A stretch of 22,568 bases of DNA from Bacteroidales bacterium (GTDB lineage: Bacteria > Bacteroidota > Bacteroidia > Bacteroidales > UBA1715), in assembly GCA_031262005.1 (NCBI GenBank), contig JAISIO010000118.1:1-22568 (forward strand), in the 5' to 3' direction. The position numbers and the translations under genes were made by a program. This document shows positions 14,743-22,452 of this stretch, in pieces (position 1 is the stretch's first letter; every line of letters begins with the position of its first letter). The notes under the pieces are model-generated. The model searched no databases, was not told the DNA's origin, and saw nothing but the letters and a program-made list of their open reading frames with translations.

Positions 14743-16461
14743 ATGCAAAAAAAACAACTCTCATTTATATTTCTATTACTGCCATACGTACTGCTTGGGC
14801 AAACTCCCGCTTCATACAATGTGCTATTGCCTGTGGATATTCCTGTGGCATTATCGGGCAATTTCGGCGAATTACGTCCCAATCACTTTCATTCGGGCAT
14901 TGATTTCAAAACGCAACAAGTAATCGGCAAAAATATTCGTGCAATTGAAGACGGGTATGTTTCGCGTGCGGCGGTGCGCCCGTCGGGTTATGGAATGTGC
15001 CTCTATGTAACCCACCCCAATGGTTTGACCAGTGTGTATGCACATCTTTCGGCGTTTTCACCAAAGATAGACAGTGTGGTACGAGCAAAACAATATGAAT
15101 TACAAAGCAATAATTTTGATTATGCCGAATTTGATTCATTGGCAATGCCAGTATCACGTGGCGAAATTATTGCTCTTTCAGGAAATTCGGGTAGTTCCGG
15201 CGGACCCCATTTACATTTTGAAATTCGCAATACCGAAAGCGAAAATGCGCTTGATCCCATTCAATTTTATCCGAACATAAGCGATAAAGCTCGTCCGCGA
15301 ATTTCTGCAATTGGCGTGTATGCTATGGATACTAATAGTTTTGTTGCCCAAAAACGCGGGAAGCAGTTCTATGCCACCTCTGCAAAAGGATCTGCCGGAA
15401 ATTATGTATTGGCAAAACCTATTGAAGTGTGGGGCAATATAGGGTTTTCCATTCAAGGAAACGATTTGATGACCGGACAAGGTAATGTATATGGCTTTTA
15501 TAGGGTAAAACTTTCGTGTAACAAACAAATTTTGTACGAACGGGTGATTGACGAAATTTCGTTTGCCACCACTAGTGATATTAATTCGTTGATAGATTAC
15601 GAAGAACGAGTAAAATCAAAACGGTATTTTGAAAAAGCCTTTGTTGATAAAAACAACGACTTAAAAATTTACACGAAATTGCACAACACAGGCATTTATC
15701 AGGCTACACAGGTTGATACGGCACAGTGCGAATTTGTAGTTTCCGATTTTCACAACAATGCGGCTTCACTGCAATTCACTCTTTTGCAAAAGCCATTAAC
15801 AGACAGCATTTTACAAAAACTCCCAAAACTAACCGACACGAGCGAATGGTTTGATTGCAAAAAAGAATTTACCTATTCGCTCAACGATTTCTCGTTTACA
15901 GCAGACAATAAAACGTTCTTTACCGATTTTACATTTTCGGCAAAAGAAGTTATTACACCAACCAAACGCAGCTATTATTCAAAACGGTACAATATACAAA
16001 CCAACCAGCCGATTTTCAAAAAAGCAGCACAAATACGAGTGCAAACCAATCTGCCCGACAGTTTACGCAGCAAAGCATTATTTGAGCGAAGCGGTGCTGC
16101 AGTTTTCACAAAAATAGATACAAGCGGCGTAGCAACGGCATCGGTAAAATTTGGCGGAACGTATGGAATTGTAATTGATACCATTGCCCCCAAGATTACA
16201 CTCAATCTTGCAGCCGGAGCAAATTTGCAACAAGCACAATCAATTTCTTTTAGAATAAGCGACGATTTTTCGGGTATCGGCAGTTACAATGCCTACATTG
16301 ACGAACAATGGACCTTGCTTAACTATGATGCAAAAACAAGAACGGTGTATCTGTATTTCAAATACGCCACGCTTGAACCCAATAAAATGCACGACCTCCG
16401 CTTAGAAGTTACCGATGTTAGTGGGAATAAAGCTGTAAAAACGGTGCGGTTTTATAAATAA
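14743..16461 (+). CDS. Secreted M23 family metallopeptidase
   Basis: 572 residues from the ATG at 14743, which places a signal peptide (MQKKQLSFIFLLLPYVLLGQ) at the N-terminus; longer starts precede it with odd residues. The M23/LysM-type peptidase core lies at about 30-175: zinc ligands H50 and D54 (HSGID, HxxxD), H101 in YAHLS, and HLHFE with H156 and H158 (HxH). Between YAHLS and GEIIALSGNSG there is a longer loop than usual (about 105-138). The remaining 400 residues are beta-rich, with a C-terminal part (IAPKITLNLAAG onward, VTDVSGNKAVKTVRF at the end) like an Ig-type or T9SS-unrelated binding domain. It presumably cleaves peptide cross-links of peptidoglycan in the periplasm. Divergent from queE; a terminator-like hairpin follows at 16492. 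Confidence 0.92.
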   Translation: MQKKQLSFIFLLLPYVLLGQTPASYNVLLPVDIPVALSGNFGELRPNHFHSGIDFKTQQVIGKNIRAIEDGYVSRAAVRPSGYGMCLYVTHPNGLTSVYAHLSAFSPKIDSVVRAKQYELQSNNFDYAEFDSLAMPVSRGEIIALSGNSGSSGGPHLHFEIRNTESENALDPIQFYPNISDKARPRISAIGVYAMDTNSFVAQKRGKQFYATSAKGSAGNYVLAKPIEVWGNIGFSIQGNDLMTGQGNVYGFYRVKLSCNKQILYERVIDEISFATTSDINSLIDYEERVKSKRYFEKAFVDKNNDLKIYTKLHNTGIYQATQVDTAQCEFVVSDFHNNAASLQFTLLQKPLTDSILQKLPKLTDTSEWFDCKKEFTYSLNDFSFTADNKTFFTDFTFSAKEVITPTKRSYYSKRYNIQTNQPIFKKAAQIRVQTNLPDSLRSKALFERSGAAVFTKIDTSGVATASVKFGGTYGIVIDTIAPKITLNLAAGANLQQAQSISFRISDDFSGIGSYNAYIDEQWTLLNYDAKTRTVYLYFKYATLEPNKMHDLRLEVTDVSGNKAVKTVRFYK

Positions 16462-16491
16462 TCGTCATTACAAATTTCCAACCGCTCCTAT

Positions 16492-16519
16492 CTCTATATC
16501 AATCATATAGAGTATCTTT
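16492..16519 (+). terminator. Probable terminator after the M23 peptidase gene
   Basis: CTCTATAT (16492-16499), five-base loop, ATATAGAG (16505-16512), followed after three bases by CTTTTTT. The stem is eight perfect but AT-rich pairs. Confidence 0.6.
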
Positions 16520-16649
16520 TTTCACATAAAACTATTGTTTTTTTGAGAAATAAATAGTTATTTTGTACCGATTTCCGGCAAGGTTGTAATGCCTTCGGAT
16601 TTTGTAAAAAATTAAATTTTTAGAAGTACCACATACAAACATTACAACT

Positions 16650-19226
16650 ATGAAACAAACAGTTACTTTTTTTATTATCGCTATGCTATTCTCTTTTACA
16701 AACGGAATGGCTCAAAATGAAGGGTGCACCGACCGAAGTGCATTGAATTATGATTCCACCGCTGTCAAAGACGACGGAAGTTGTTCGTATCTTATTTACG
16801 GCTGCATGGATGTTACCGCTACCAATTATAATCCGCAAGCAACCAAGCATTTTGCTGATTCATGTGTTTATCCGGAATTTATTTTCGGCTGTACCGACCC
16901 TATGGCATTGAATTACGATGCTACTGCTACTCAAAACGACGGAAGTTGTGAATATACAGTTCTCGGTTGTACCGACCAAAACGCATTGAATTATGATGCT
17001 ACCGCAAACACCGACGATGGCAGTTGTAAATTTCCAAACATCGGTTGTACCGACAAAAGCGCATTGAATTATGATTCCACCGCTGTCAAAGACGACGGAA
17101 GTTGTTCGTATCTTATTTACGGCTGCATGGACACCACCGCTACCAATTATAATCCGCAAGCAACCAAGCATTTCGCCGATTCATGTGTTTATCCACAACC
17201 AATTTTCGGTTGTACCGACCAAAGTGCGTTAAATTATGATGCTACCGCAACTCAAAACGACGGAAGTTGCGAGTACGCACAAGATTCTATTCCCGGCTGT
17301 ATGGATTCATCTTCATTGAATTTCAATCCATTGGCGAATTTTGATGATGGCTCGTGTGAGTACGCACAAGATTCTGTGCTCGGTTGCATGGATACCACCG
17401 CTACCACTTATACTCCGCTAGCAACCAAGCATTTCGCCGATTCGTGTTTTTATCCACAACCAATTTTCGGTTGTACAGACCAAAGTGCGTTAAACTACGA
17501 TGCTTCTGCTACCAAAGACGATGGAAGTTGTAAATATCCTATTCTCGGCTGTACTGACTCAACGGCATTGAATTACGATGCTACCGCTACCAAAAATGAC
17601 AACAGTTGTAACTATCCTATTCTCGGCTGTACAGACTCAACCGCATTGAATTACAATCCTGCCGCTACCAAAGATGACAACAATTGTAACTATCCTATTC
17701 TCGGCTGTACTGACTCTACCGCATTGAATTACAATCCTGCCGCTACCAAAAACGACGGAAGTTGCACTTACACTATTTACGGTTGTAGAGATACCTCTGC
17801 GCTCAATTTTGATACTCGAGCAAATACGCATTTTCCCGATTCTTGCATCTACCTACAAGTTATTCTCGGTTGTACCGACAAAAGTGCGTTGAACTACGAT
17901 TCTACTGCCACTCAAAACGATGGAAGTTGCGAGTATCTTATTTACGGCTGCACCGACCCAAGTGCGTTGAATTACGATGCTACGGCAAACCGTTACAATG
18001 GAACGTGTAGATATGCCGATACAACGATTGTATTTGGTTGTACGGATAAGAATGCACTTAATTATGCCCTTCTTGCTACTATCGACGACGGAAGTTGTGA
18101 ATTTCAGGTGATTATTCCCGGCTGTATGGATTCCACTGCAACAAATTTTGATGCAACAGCAAACGTAAACGACGGCACCTGTACTTATGCAAGCATTGTA
18201 TGGGGTTGCACCGATTCAAAGGCTTCTAATTACAATCCGGCAGCAAACAAAAATGACGGATATTGCGAATACGTTCAAGAAATAAAGGGTTGCACCGATA
18301 AGTCGGCAAATAATTATGTCCCTTTTGCTACCGTAAATGACGGTTCTTGTACCTATACCGAGGTAAAAGACTCAGTTGTATTCGGCTGTACGGACGTATA
18401 TGCCTTGATTTATAACCCTTACGCAACACACAACAACAATAGTTGTCTTTATCCCGCAATCAGTGCCGACATAAGCGGTTGTACGGATATTGCTGCAAAA
18501 AATTATAATCCGGTGGCTACAATCGGCGATAATGGAATATGTATTTACGAAGCGGTTCAAATCTATGGATGTACCGACAAAAAAGCTCTCAATTATAATG
18601 AAAACGCAACCGATAAAGATCATTCATGCGTTTATGCCCGTCCGATAAATACATTTATCCCTATTGTTGAAACTGTAATTGAACAAGTTGCAGCAACGCC
18701 GGTTTTCGATTGCCAATTAGATCCTTCAAAACCAATTGACAATGCTTCTATTACCTCAATAGAAGTAATCGAAAATTTGACCATTAAAGCACATTGGAGC
18801 ATCACGCAAAACGGCAATCAATATCCGTTCGAGGCAGAATATACAATATCGGGCAACGGAATATCTTTATTCTATTTATCCACTTTGTGTAAACCGACTT
18901 TAAAAGCAACCGACAATACGATTACTGGATTTACCATTGCCGCAGAATATGAAGTAAAAGACATACCTACTTCCATCAATCCGGCGATAAGTAATTCAGG
19001 TACGGACGTACAAATATATCCGAATCCGGTGCGAGATGTATTAAATATCAAAGCAAGTAAACCCGTTTCTATTCAATTATATTCCATTGACGGACAACTG
19101 CAACACGAACACGGAAATTCTATGAATATCCAAGTTTCAACAAGTCATTTACGCCTGGGAATGTATGTGCTCAAGGTTATAAAAGACTCCGGAAAAATCG
19201 AAACAATAACGGTTATTAAACAGTAA
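16650..19226 (+). CDS. Large T9SS-secreted protein of 23 two-cysteine repeats
   Basis: 858 residues. A signal peptide (MKQTVTFFIIAMLFSFTNGMAQ) is followed by 23 consecutive repeats of about 26-31 residues (residues 25 to about 661) with the pattern GCTDxxALNYDxxATxxDGSCxY. Each carries two cysteines 18-20 residues apart, probably a disulfide, and Asp/Asn positions that could bind calcium; both are inference. Repeats 2, 6, 9 and 14 are a longer variant ending HFADSC or HFPDSC. After the repeats comes a unique domain (about 670-770, with two further cysteines) and a type A T9SS sorting domain (VQIYPNPVRDVLNI, then LRLGMYVLKV and a basic end). The same repeat pattern is known in uncharacterised secreted proteins, but I know no assigned function; adhesion or a surface spacer is possible. 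DNA copies within the array are partly identical. Confidence 0.9.
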   Translation: MKQTVTFFIIAMLFSFTNGMAQNEGCTDRSALNYDSTAVKDDGSCSYLIYGCMDVTATNYNPQATKHFADSCVYPEFIFGCTDPMALNYDATATQNDGSCEYTVLGCTDQNALNYDATANTDDGSCKFPNIGCTDKSALNYDSTAVKDDGSCSYLIYGCMDTTATNYNPQATKHFADSCVYPQPIFGCTDQSALNYDATATQNDGSCEYAQDSIPGCMDSSSLNFNPLANFDDGSCEYAQDSVLGCMDTTATTYTPLATKHFADSCFYPQPIFGCTDQSALNYDASATKDDGSCKYPILGCTDSTALNYDATATKNDNSCNYPILGCTDSTALNYNPAATKDDNNCNYPILGCTDSTALNYNPAATKNDGSCTYTIYGCRDTSALNFDTRANTHFPDSCIYLQVILGCTDKSALNYDSTATQNDGSCEYLIYGCTDPSALNYDATANRYNGTCRYADTTIVFGCTDKNALNYALLATIDDGSCEFQVIIPGCMDSTATNFDATANVNDGTCTYASIVWGCTDSKASNYNPAANKNDGYCEYVQEIKGCTDKSANNYVPFATVNDGSCTYTEVKDSVVFGCTDVYALIYNPYATHNNNSCLYPAISADISGCTDIAAKNYNPVATIGDNGICIYEAVQIYGCTDKKALNYNENATDKDHSCVYARPINTFIPIVETVIEQVAATPVFDCQLDPSKPIDNASITSIEVIENLTIKAHWSITQNGNQYPFEAEYTISGNGISLFYLSTLCKPTLKATDNTITGFTIAAEYEVKDIPTSINPAISNSGTDVQIYPNPVRDVLNIKASKPVSIQLYSIDGQLQHEHGNSMNIQVSTSHLRLGMYVLKVIKDSGKIETITVIKQ
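16722..18634 (+). repeat. In-frame tandem repeat array, 23 units
   Basis: Repeat-encoding part of the preceding gene. Units are mostly 78 bases, longer for the HFADSC variants and where linkers such as YAQDSI are inserted. 16740-16810 and 17061-17131 are identical over 71 bases at an offset of 321 bases (four units), and similarity continues for about 60 more bases. It is coding, not a CRISPR array. Confidence 0.92.
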
Positions 19227-19246
19227 AGAAATCTTTTAAAAATGTT

Positions 19247-19298
19247 GTTTCGGCTTCACTTAACGCCCACAACTACGGTGGCTGAGCGGAGCCGAAAC
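19247..19298. repeat. 52-base inverted repeat, copy 2
   Basis: Same length and ends (GTTTCGG ... CCGAAAC) as the element at 3129-3180, about two thirds identical without gaps, followed by the same CATATTT. It lies 20 bases after the stop of the repeat protein and before the convergent histidine phosphatase gene, so a two-way terminator role is plausible. Confidence 0.75.
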
Positions 19299-19362
19299 CA
19301 TATTTTAGAACTACCAGACAAAATATAGCTTCAAAAGAAATTTGTAATCAAGGTTTTCTTGT

Positions 19363-19965
19363 CTACGAGTTTACTTCTTCATTCCACCGCAACACATTCC
19401 AAAAGTCGCCGTTGTTTTCCACCAAACACACGCACGCAGAATGTATATGCGGACTATGGGCAATTTCGCTAATAGATTGCTTTTGAAAATAGGTATACAG
19501 CGTTCTCAAAACCATGCCGTGAGTTACCACTAACACTGTTTCTTCGCAGTGTTGCTGAACAATTCGTTCAATCGCTCCCGAAGTTCTTCGGCGCAACTCT
19601 TCAAAACTTTCACTATTCTGACGAAAATATATTTCAGGCTTATGCCAAAAATTATAAAATTGTTCTGGATACTGTTTTTCCGCCTCTCCAAAGGTCATTC
19701 CCTCCCACTCGCCTAAACTAATTTCTCGCAAATCATCGCAAGCAGTTATAGGGATATTTCGTTTGCCACGCACCAATTCTGCTGTGTGCAATGCTCGTGG
19801 ACTTGAACTGCTGTAAATGCAATCAAATTGCACATCATACCAATAATTACCTAATTGCGTAGCTTGCCACTCTCCTAATTCCGTCAATGGCGAATTATTT
19901 TGACCTTGCATACGTTGTTGCACATTCCATTCGGTTTGCCCGTGGCGAGTGAGATAAATTTTCAT
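19363..19965 (-). CDS. Histidine phosphatase family protein (phosphoglycerate mutase/CobC-like)
   Basis: 200 residues from the ATG at 19963-19965; a GTG nine bases upstream is possible but would give the less usual MKVMKIYL. The catalytic phospho-histidine is H8 in LTRHGQTEWN, the second histidine H149 in VVTHGMVLR, with R57 in SSSPRALHTAE and an acidic residue in LREISLGEWEGM (79-90) completing the site. The enzyme is a phosphomonoesterase of the cytoplasm; candidates are alpha-ribazole phosphatase or a broad sugar phosphatase, but with no cobalamin genes nearby the substrate is open. It follows the lipoprotein gene after 72 bases on the same strand, possibly in one transcript. Its last codons (EEVNS) lie in a GTAGAC-rich stretch resembling that at the end of the inositol monophosphatase gene. 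Confidence 0.9.
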   Translation of the reverse strand: MKIYLTRHGQTEWNVQQRMQGQNNSPLTELGEWQATQLGNYWYDVQFDCIYSSSSPRALHTAELVRGKRNIPITACDDLREISLGEWEGMTFGEAEKQYPEQFYNFWHKPEIYFRQNSESFEELRRRTSGAIERIVQQHCEETVLVVTHGMVLRTLYTYFQKQSISEIAHSPHIHSACVCLVENNGDFWNVLRWNEEVNS

Positions 19966-20037
19966 TACTTTCACATTATGTTTGAGCTAACTATTACAAT
20001 ACCATGAATCGACCTTTAAAAATATTATATCGGCTTC

Positions 20038-20574
20038 TTATTTTGTTTTTTCACGTTCGGGATAAGCATAATAATTCAGCACTACTTTTACACCATCTTT
20101 TATTTCTTCCTTTACACCCAAAAATGTTCTGCCTTTTTCATCAGGTATTTGTTTTTCGGCACTACGCAACACGGCATAAGTGTAATCAAAATACCCATCA
20201 GGGTAAAGTTGCAGTTCAAAATACACATCTTTACCATCACGTCCGTCATAATAATATCCACCTTGTTCTCCTCGATATTGAAATACTTCTACAACAACTT
20301 CGTAGGATTGAATATACCATCGTCCATATCGTTGATATTCGCTCTCATAATACACAGTGTATATTCCTTCCGATGTGCGATAGAACGTATCCCAATAAAA
20401 ATTATTTGGCACTACTCCACCTGCATCTACATACACAGGCTCTTGCTCCATCCAGTTAAGTTTAAAATATGCTCGACCATTACGACCATCATAACCATAA
20501 TCAGGTTCTTCATAATACGCTACGCACGATTGTAACCCTATTACCATCATTGCTAAAACCACTAAATTTTTCAT
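20038..20574 (-). CDS. Tyrosine-rich lipoprotein of unknown function
   Basis: 178 residues. A lipoprotein signal peptide is evident: MKNLVVLAMMVIGLQSC with the lipidated cysteine at C17. The mature part is unusually rich in Tyr, Gly and Asp and has an internal duplication: Y.YDGR.G...YF.L occurs at residues 26-39 and, with one extra residue, at 107-121. The middle (about 45-100) looks like beta strands with many aromatic residues (YWDTFYRTSEGIYTVYYES). The GRNG/GRDG motifs recall the collagen-like linkers of some Bacteroidota lipoproteins but are not repeated enough to form one. Likely anchored to the inner leaflet of the outer membrane or to the surface. Upstream gene of a possible pair with the histidine phosphatase. 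No family name known to me. Confidence 0.82.
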   Translation of the reverse strand: MKNLVVLAMMVIGLQSCVAYYEEPDYGYDGRNGRAYFKLNWMEQEPVYVDAGGVVPNNFYWDTFYRTSEGIYTVYYESEYQRYGRWYIQSYEVVVEVFQYRGEQGGYYYDGRDGKDVYFELQLYPDGYFDYTYAVLRSAEKQIPDEKGRTFLGVKEEIKDGVKVVLNYYAYPEREKTK

Positions 20575-20677
20575 TATTCGTATCTTTTAAATAGTGTAAC
20601 ATTTGTTTTTCTAATAGAAATACAACTATTATGCCACATTTTTGAGAGAACAAAAACGTACTGAAAAAATTTCCTGT

Positions 20678-21571
20678 TTATTGCAAAGAAGTATCATACT
20701 CGGCAGCATTTGCCGGATTTAATTTTTTAGTCAATGCCAAAACTCGCTGTTTTTCTTCGGGCGGAGCTTCAGAATATATTTGTATTATTTCGTCCTTTTT
20801 TGCATAAAAAAACACCGTGAGCAACAGTGCACTCGGGCGAATGGCATACACAGTTTCTAATTCGCTCAAAGCTTTAATAATTTGTTTACGTCCTTCATCA
20901 ACTTTTTCCGACATCACGTCAAGCCCTAAACGATGATACGTATACATTGCACGGCGAAAACCACTATAACTCGAATTTAACATATCTTCAACCAACCAAT
21001 ATTTTCCTTCGCTGTCTTTTGAACTCCACGATGCTTCGCCCGACGATGATGTGGTATTTACTATCGTTTGTGCTTTTTGAAAATACGCTGTTCCACCGTT
21101 TTGTGCAAACGTATCGGCATCAAGCCCAATAACAATATAAGCAAAAAACGAAAGCGTCGATGATAAATTCGACAAAAACGATGTTTCGGTTGGCTCTATT
21201 CTTTGATTTTCCTCGAACACAAAATTCATACGAGCATCAACATAATTGAACACCGTAGTAGTATACGACGATGCAAACACCGGACGGCTTGCTTGCACTT
21301 GAAATGTGGCATTAAAATTATTAGTGGAATTCATTTTGTTAATTTTAATGTTCAATACCATTTCTATTTTTTCCTGCTCGGTAAATGTTTGATCTGTCCA
21401 CACGGTATTATTCATAAATTGCTCCACTGTTTGCTTAAAATTAGTAAACAAATCTTTATTTACATCAGGAATATCGGTAAATTGTACATTTACCCGACAA
21501 CGAAGTTCTTGGGCTTGGCTTGAGAAACATATTACTATTATTAGTAATGTAAGGCAAAAGTATTTTTTCAT
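20678..21571 (-). CDS. DUF4835 family protein, periplasmic, T9SS-associated (PorD-like)
   Basis: 297 residues with a signal peptide ending SSQAQ. The mature start ELRCRVNVQFTDIPDVNKDLF and the following FTEQEKIEMVLNIKINKM, PVFASSYTTTVFNYVDARMNFVFEE, SFFAYIVIGLDADTFAQNGG and NSSYSGFRRAMYTYHRLGLDVM are characteristic of DUF4835, a family nearly confined to Bacteroidota. Some annotation sources call members PorD and link them to T9SS; I regard that as a plausible association rather than proof. With two T9SS cargo genes in the same window, an active T9SS is likely in this organism, though no core T9SS gene (porK, porL, porM, porN, sov) is here. The gene stands alone with 441 non-coding bases upstream. 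Confidence 0.87.
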   Translation of the reverse strand: MKKYFCLTLLIIVICFSSQAQELRCRVNVQFTDIPDVNKDLFTNFKQTVEQFMNNTVWTDQTFTEQEKIEMVLNIKINKMNSTNNFNATFQVQASRPVFASSYTTTVFNYVDARMNFVFEENQRIEPTETSFLSNLSSTLSFFAYIVIGLDADTFAQNGGTAYFQKAQTIVNTTSSSGEASWSSKDSEGKYWLVEDMLNSSYSGFRRAMYTYHRLGLDVMSEKVDEGRKQIIKALSELETVYAIRPSALLLTVFFYAKKDEIIQIYSEAPPEEKQRVLALTKKLNPANAAEYDTSLQ

Positions 21572-21891
21572 TATTGTAGTCTTGGTTCTTTTTGTAAATT
21601 CGGAAATAATACAAAAACTAAATCTTGCTTATTTCTTTCTTCTCTGCATTTATATCTGTCATAGCTTTAACAACTATTATAATAGTGTTTTACAAAAATA
21701 TAATAATTTTCTTTAAAACAGTTTATCCATCTAAATATTTGACCTAATATTGGAACACTCTCAAATTGTTGACGAAAAAAAATCGTTTCAGTACTCGAAA
21801 AATAGATCCGACTATAGAAACAAATAATCAAGACACACGGGTTACAATAGTTGAAAGAAAATCGTAATTTCAAGAAAAAATGTGTTTTTTA
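21572..21891. other. Gene-free AT-rich stretch between the DUF4835 gene and the HU promoter
   Basis: No ORF with family-like or signal-peptide features. The only structure I see is a short palindrome CTATTATAATAG at 21674-21685. A 68-codon reading on the minus strand is not supported by start context or composition. Presumably the divergent regulatory region of both neighbours. Confidence 0.6.
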
Positions 21892-21923
21892 TTTGCATAA
21901 TATAAATATTTATTATACGTTTG
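21892..21923 (+). promoter_or_regulatory. Promoter of the HU gene (Bacteroidota consensus)
   Basis: TTTG at 21892-21895 and TACGTTTG at 21916-21923, separated by 20 bases, match the phylum's -33/-7 pair at the expected spacing. The start point would be near 21930, leaving a leader of about 80 bases. This is the best promoter in the window. Confidence 0.8.
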
Positions 21924-22012
21924 TAGCTCTTAATCAATTTTAAGCATAAAGGACAAAAATAGAAAATGTATAATTTAATCAATATTTAATCACTTAAAAA
22001 ACAATAATCATT

Positions 22013-22285
22013 ATGAACAAACAAGAACTAGTAGGAGCTATTGCAGCAGAATCAGGATTAACAAAAGCGGATTCAGAAAAAGCGTTAAACGCAACAATTA
22101 AAGCAATTAGTGCTGGCTTGCAAGCAGGTCAAAGCATTCAATTAGTTGGTTTCGGAACTTTCTCAATTGGAGCACGTGCAGCTCGCACAGGACGAAACCC
22201 ACTAACAGGTAAAGAAATCACAATTGCAGCTAAAAAGGTTGCTAAATTCAAAGCAGGAAAAGTTCTTTCAGATTCTCTCAACTAA
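22013..22285 (+). CDS. hup: HU family DNA-binding protein
   Basis: Histone-like protein of 90 residues that binds and bends DNA as a dimer. MNKQELVGAIAAESGLTKAD is the N-terminal helical part; QSIQLVGFGTFSIGARAARTGRNPLTGKEI carries the conserved GFGTF turn and the DNA-binding arm with the intercalating proline in RNP. The end AKKVAKFKAGKVL is also standard. Length is exactly that of the family. It has its own consensus promoter and a strong terminator, so it is a single-gene unit. Codon use is that of a highly expressed gene. Identification is very secure. Confidence 0.97.
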   Translation: MNKQELVGAIAAESGLTKADSEKALNATIKAISAGLQAGQSIQLVGFGTFSIGARAARTGRNPLTGKEITIAAKKVAKFKAGKVLSDSLN

Positions 22286-22298
22286 GATTTTTCTTAAT

Positions 22299-22347
22299 TT
22301 TCAACAAAAAAACCGCTGTGCATTGCAGCGTTTTTTTTTTGTTGAAA
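22299..22347. terminator. Two-way terminator after the HU gene
   Basis: CGCTG (22314-22318) pairs with CAGCG (22326-22330) around a seven-base loop; the flanks TTTCAACAAAAAAA (from 22299) and a run of ten Ts ending GTTGAAA (to 22347) are also complementary, so both strands carry a stem followed by Ts. Confidence 0.88.
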
Positions 22348-22390
22348 CTTTCGTTTGAAAATCAATATTTCTCATTTCCCTCATATACGC

Positions 22391-22416
22391 AAAAAGCCCG
22401 CAACCGCAGGCTTTTT
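22391..22416 (-). terminator. Terminator of the (former) tRNA transcript
   Basis: AAAAAGCC (22391-22398) pairs with GGCTTTTT (22409-22416), with two more pairs after one mismatch and a four-base loop. On the minus strand it lies nine bases after the tRNA-like 3' end, the normal position for a tRNA terminator. Confidence 0.75.
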
Positions 22417-22425
22417 CTACCATTG

Positions 22426-22452
22426 CGGAAGCGGGGGGATTCGAACCCCCGG
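22426..22452 (-). tRNA. 3' fragment of a tRNA gene (T arm and acceptor strand), probably tRNA-Ser; likely att site
   Basis: On the minus strand: GGGGG, T loop TTCGAAT, CCCCC, then acceptor strand CGCTTCC and discriminator G73 (plus 22450 down to 22426). G73 with a CGCTTCC acceptor fits bacterial tRNA-Ser, whose 5' end would read GGAAGCG. No D arm, normal anticodon arm or matching 5' acceptor strand is found in the next 116 bases; only a partial AAGCG at about 22492-22496 could pair. CCA is not encoded. The fragment is thus partial, as left by integration of an element at the 3' end of a tRNA gene. Confidence 0.7.

Noticed and set aside
16722..18634. Regularly spaced repeats that could suggest a CRISPR array
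   Set aside because: Repeats are in frame, diverged at silent sites, contiguous without unique spacers, and lie between a signal peptide and a sorting domain.
21667..21873. 68-codon minus-strand ORF upstream of the HU gene
   Set aside because: No domain, no promoter box, AT-rich composition and a position inside the regulatory gap argue against coding.
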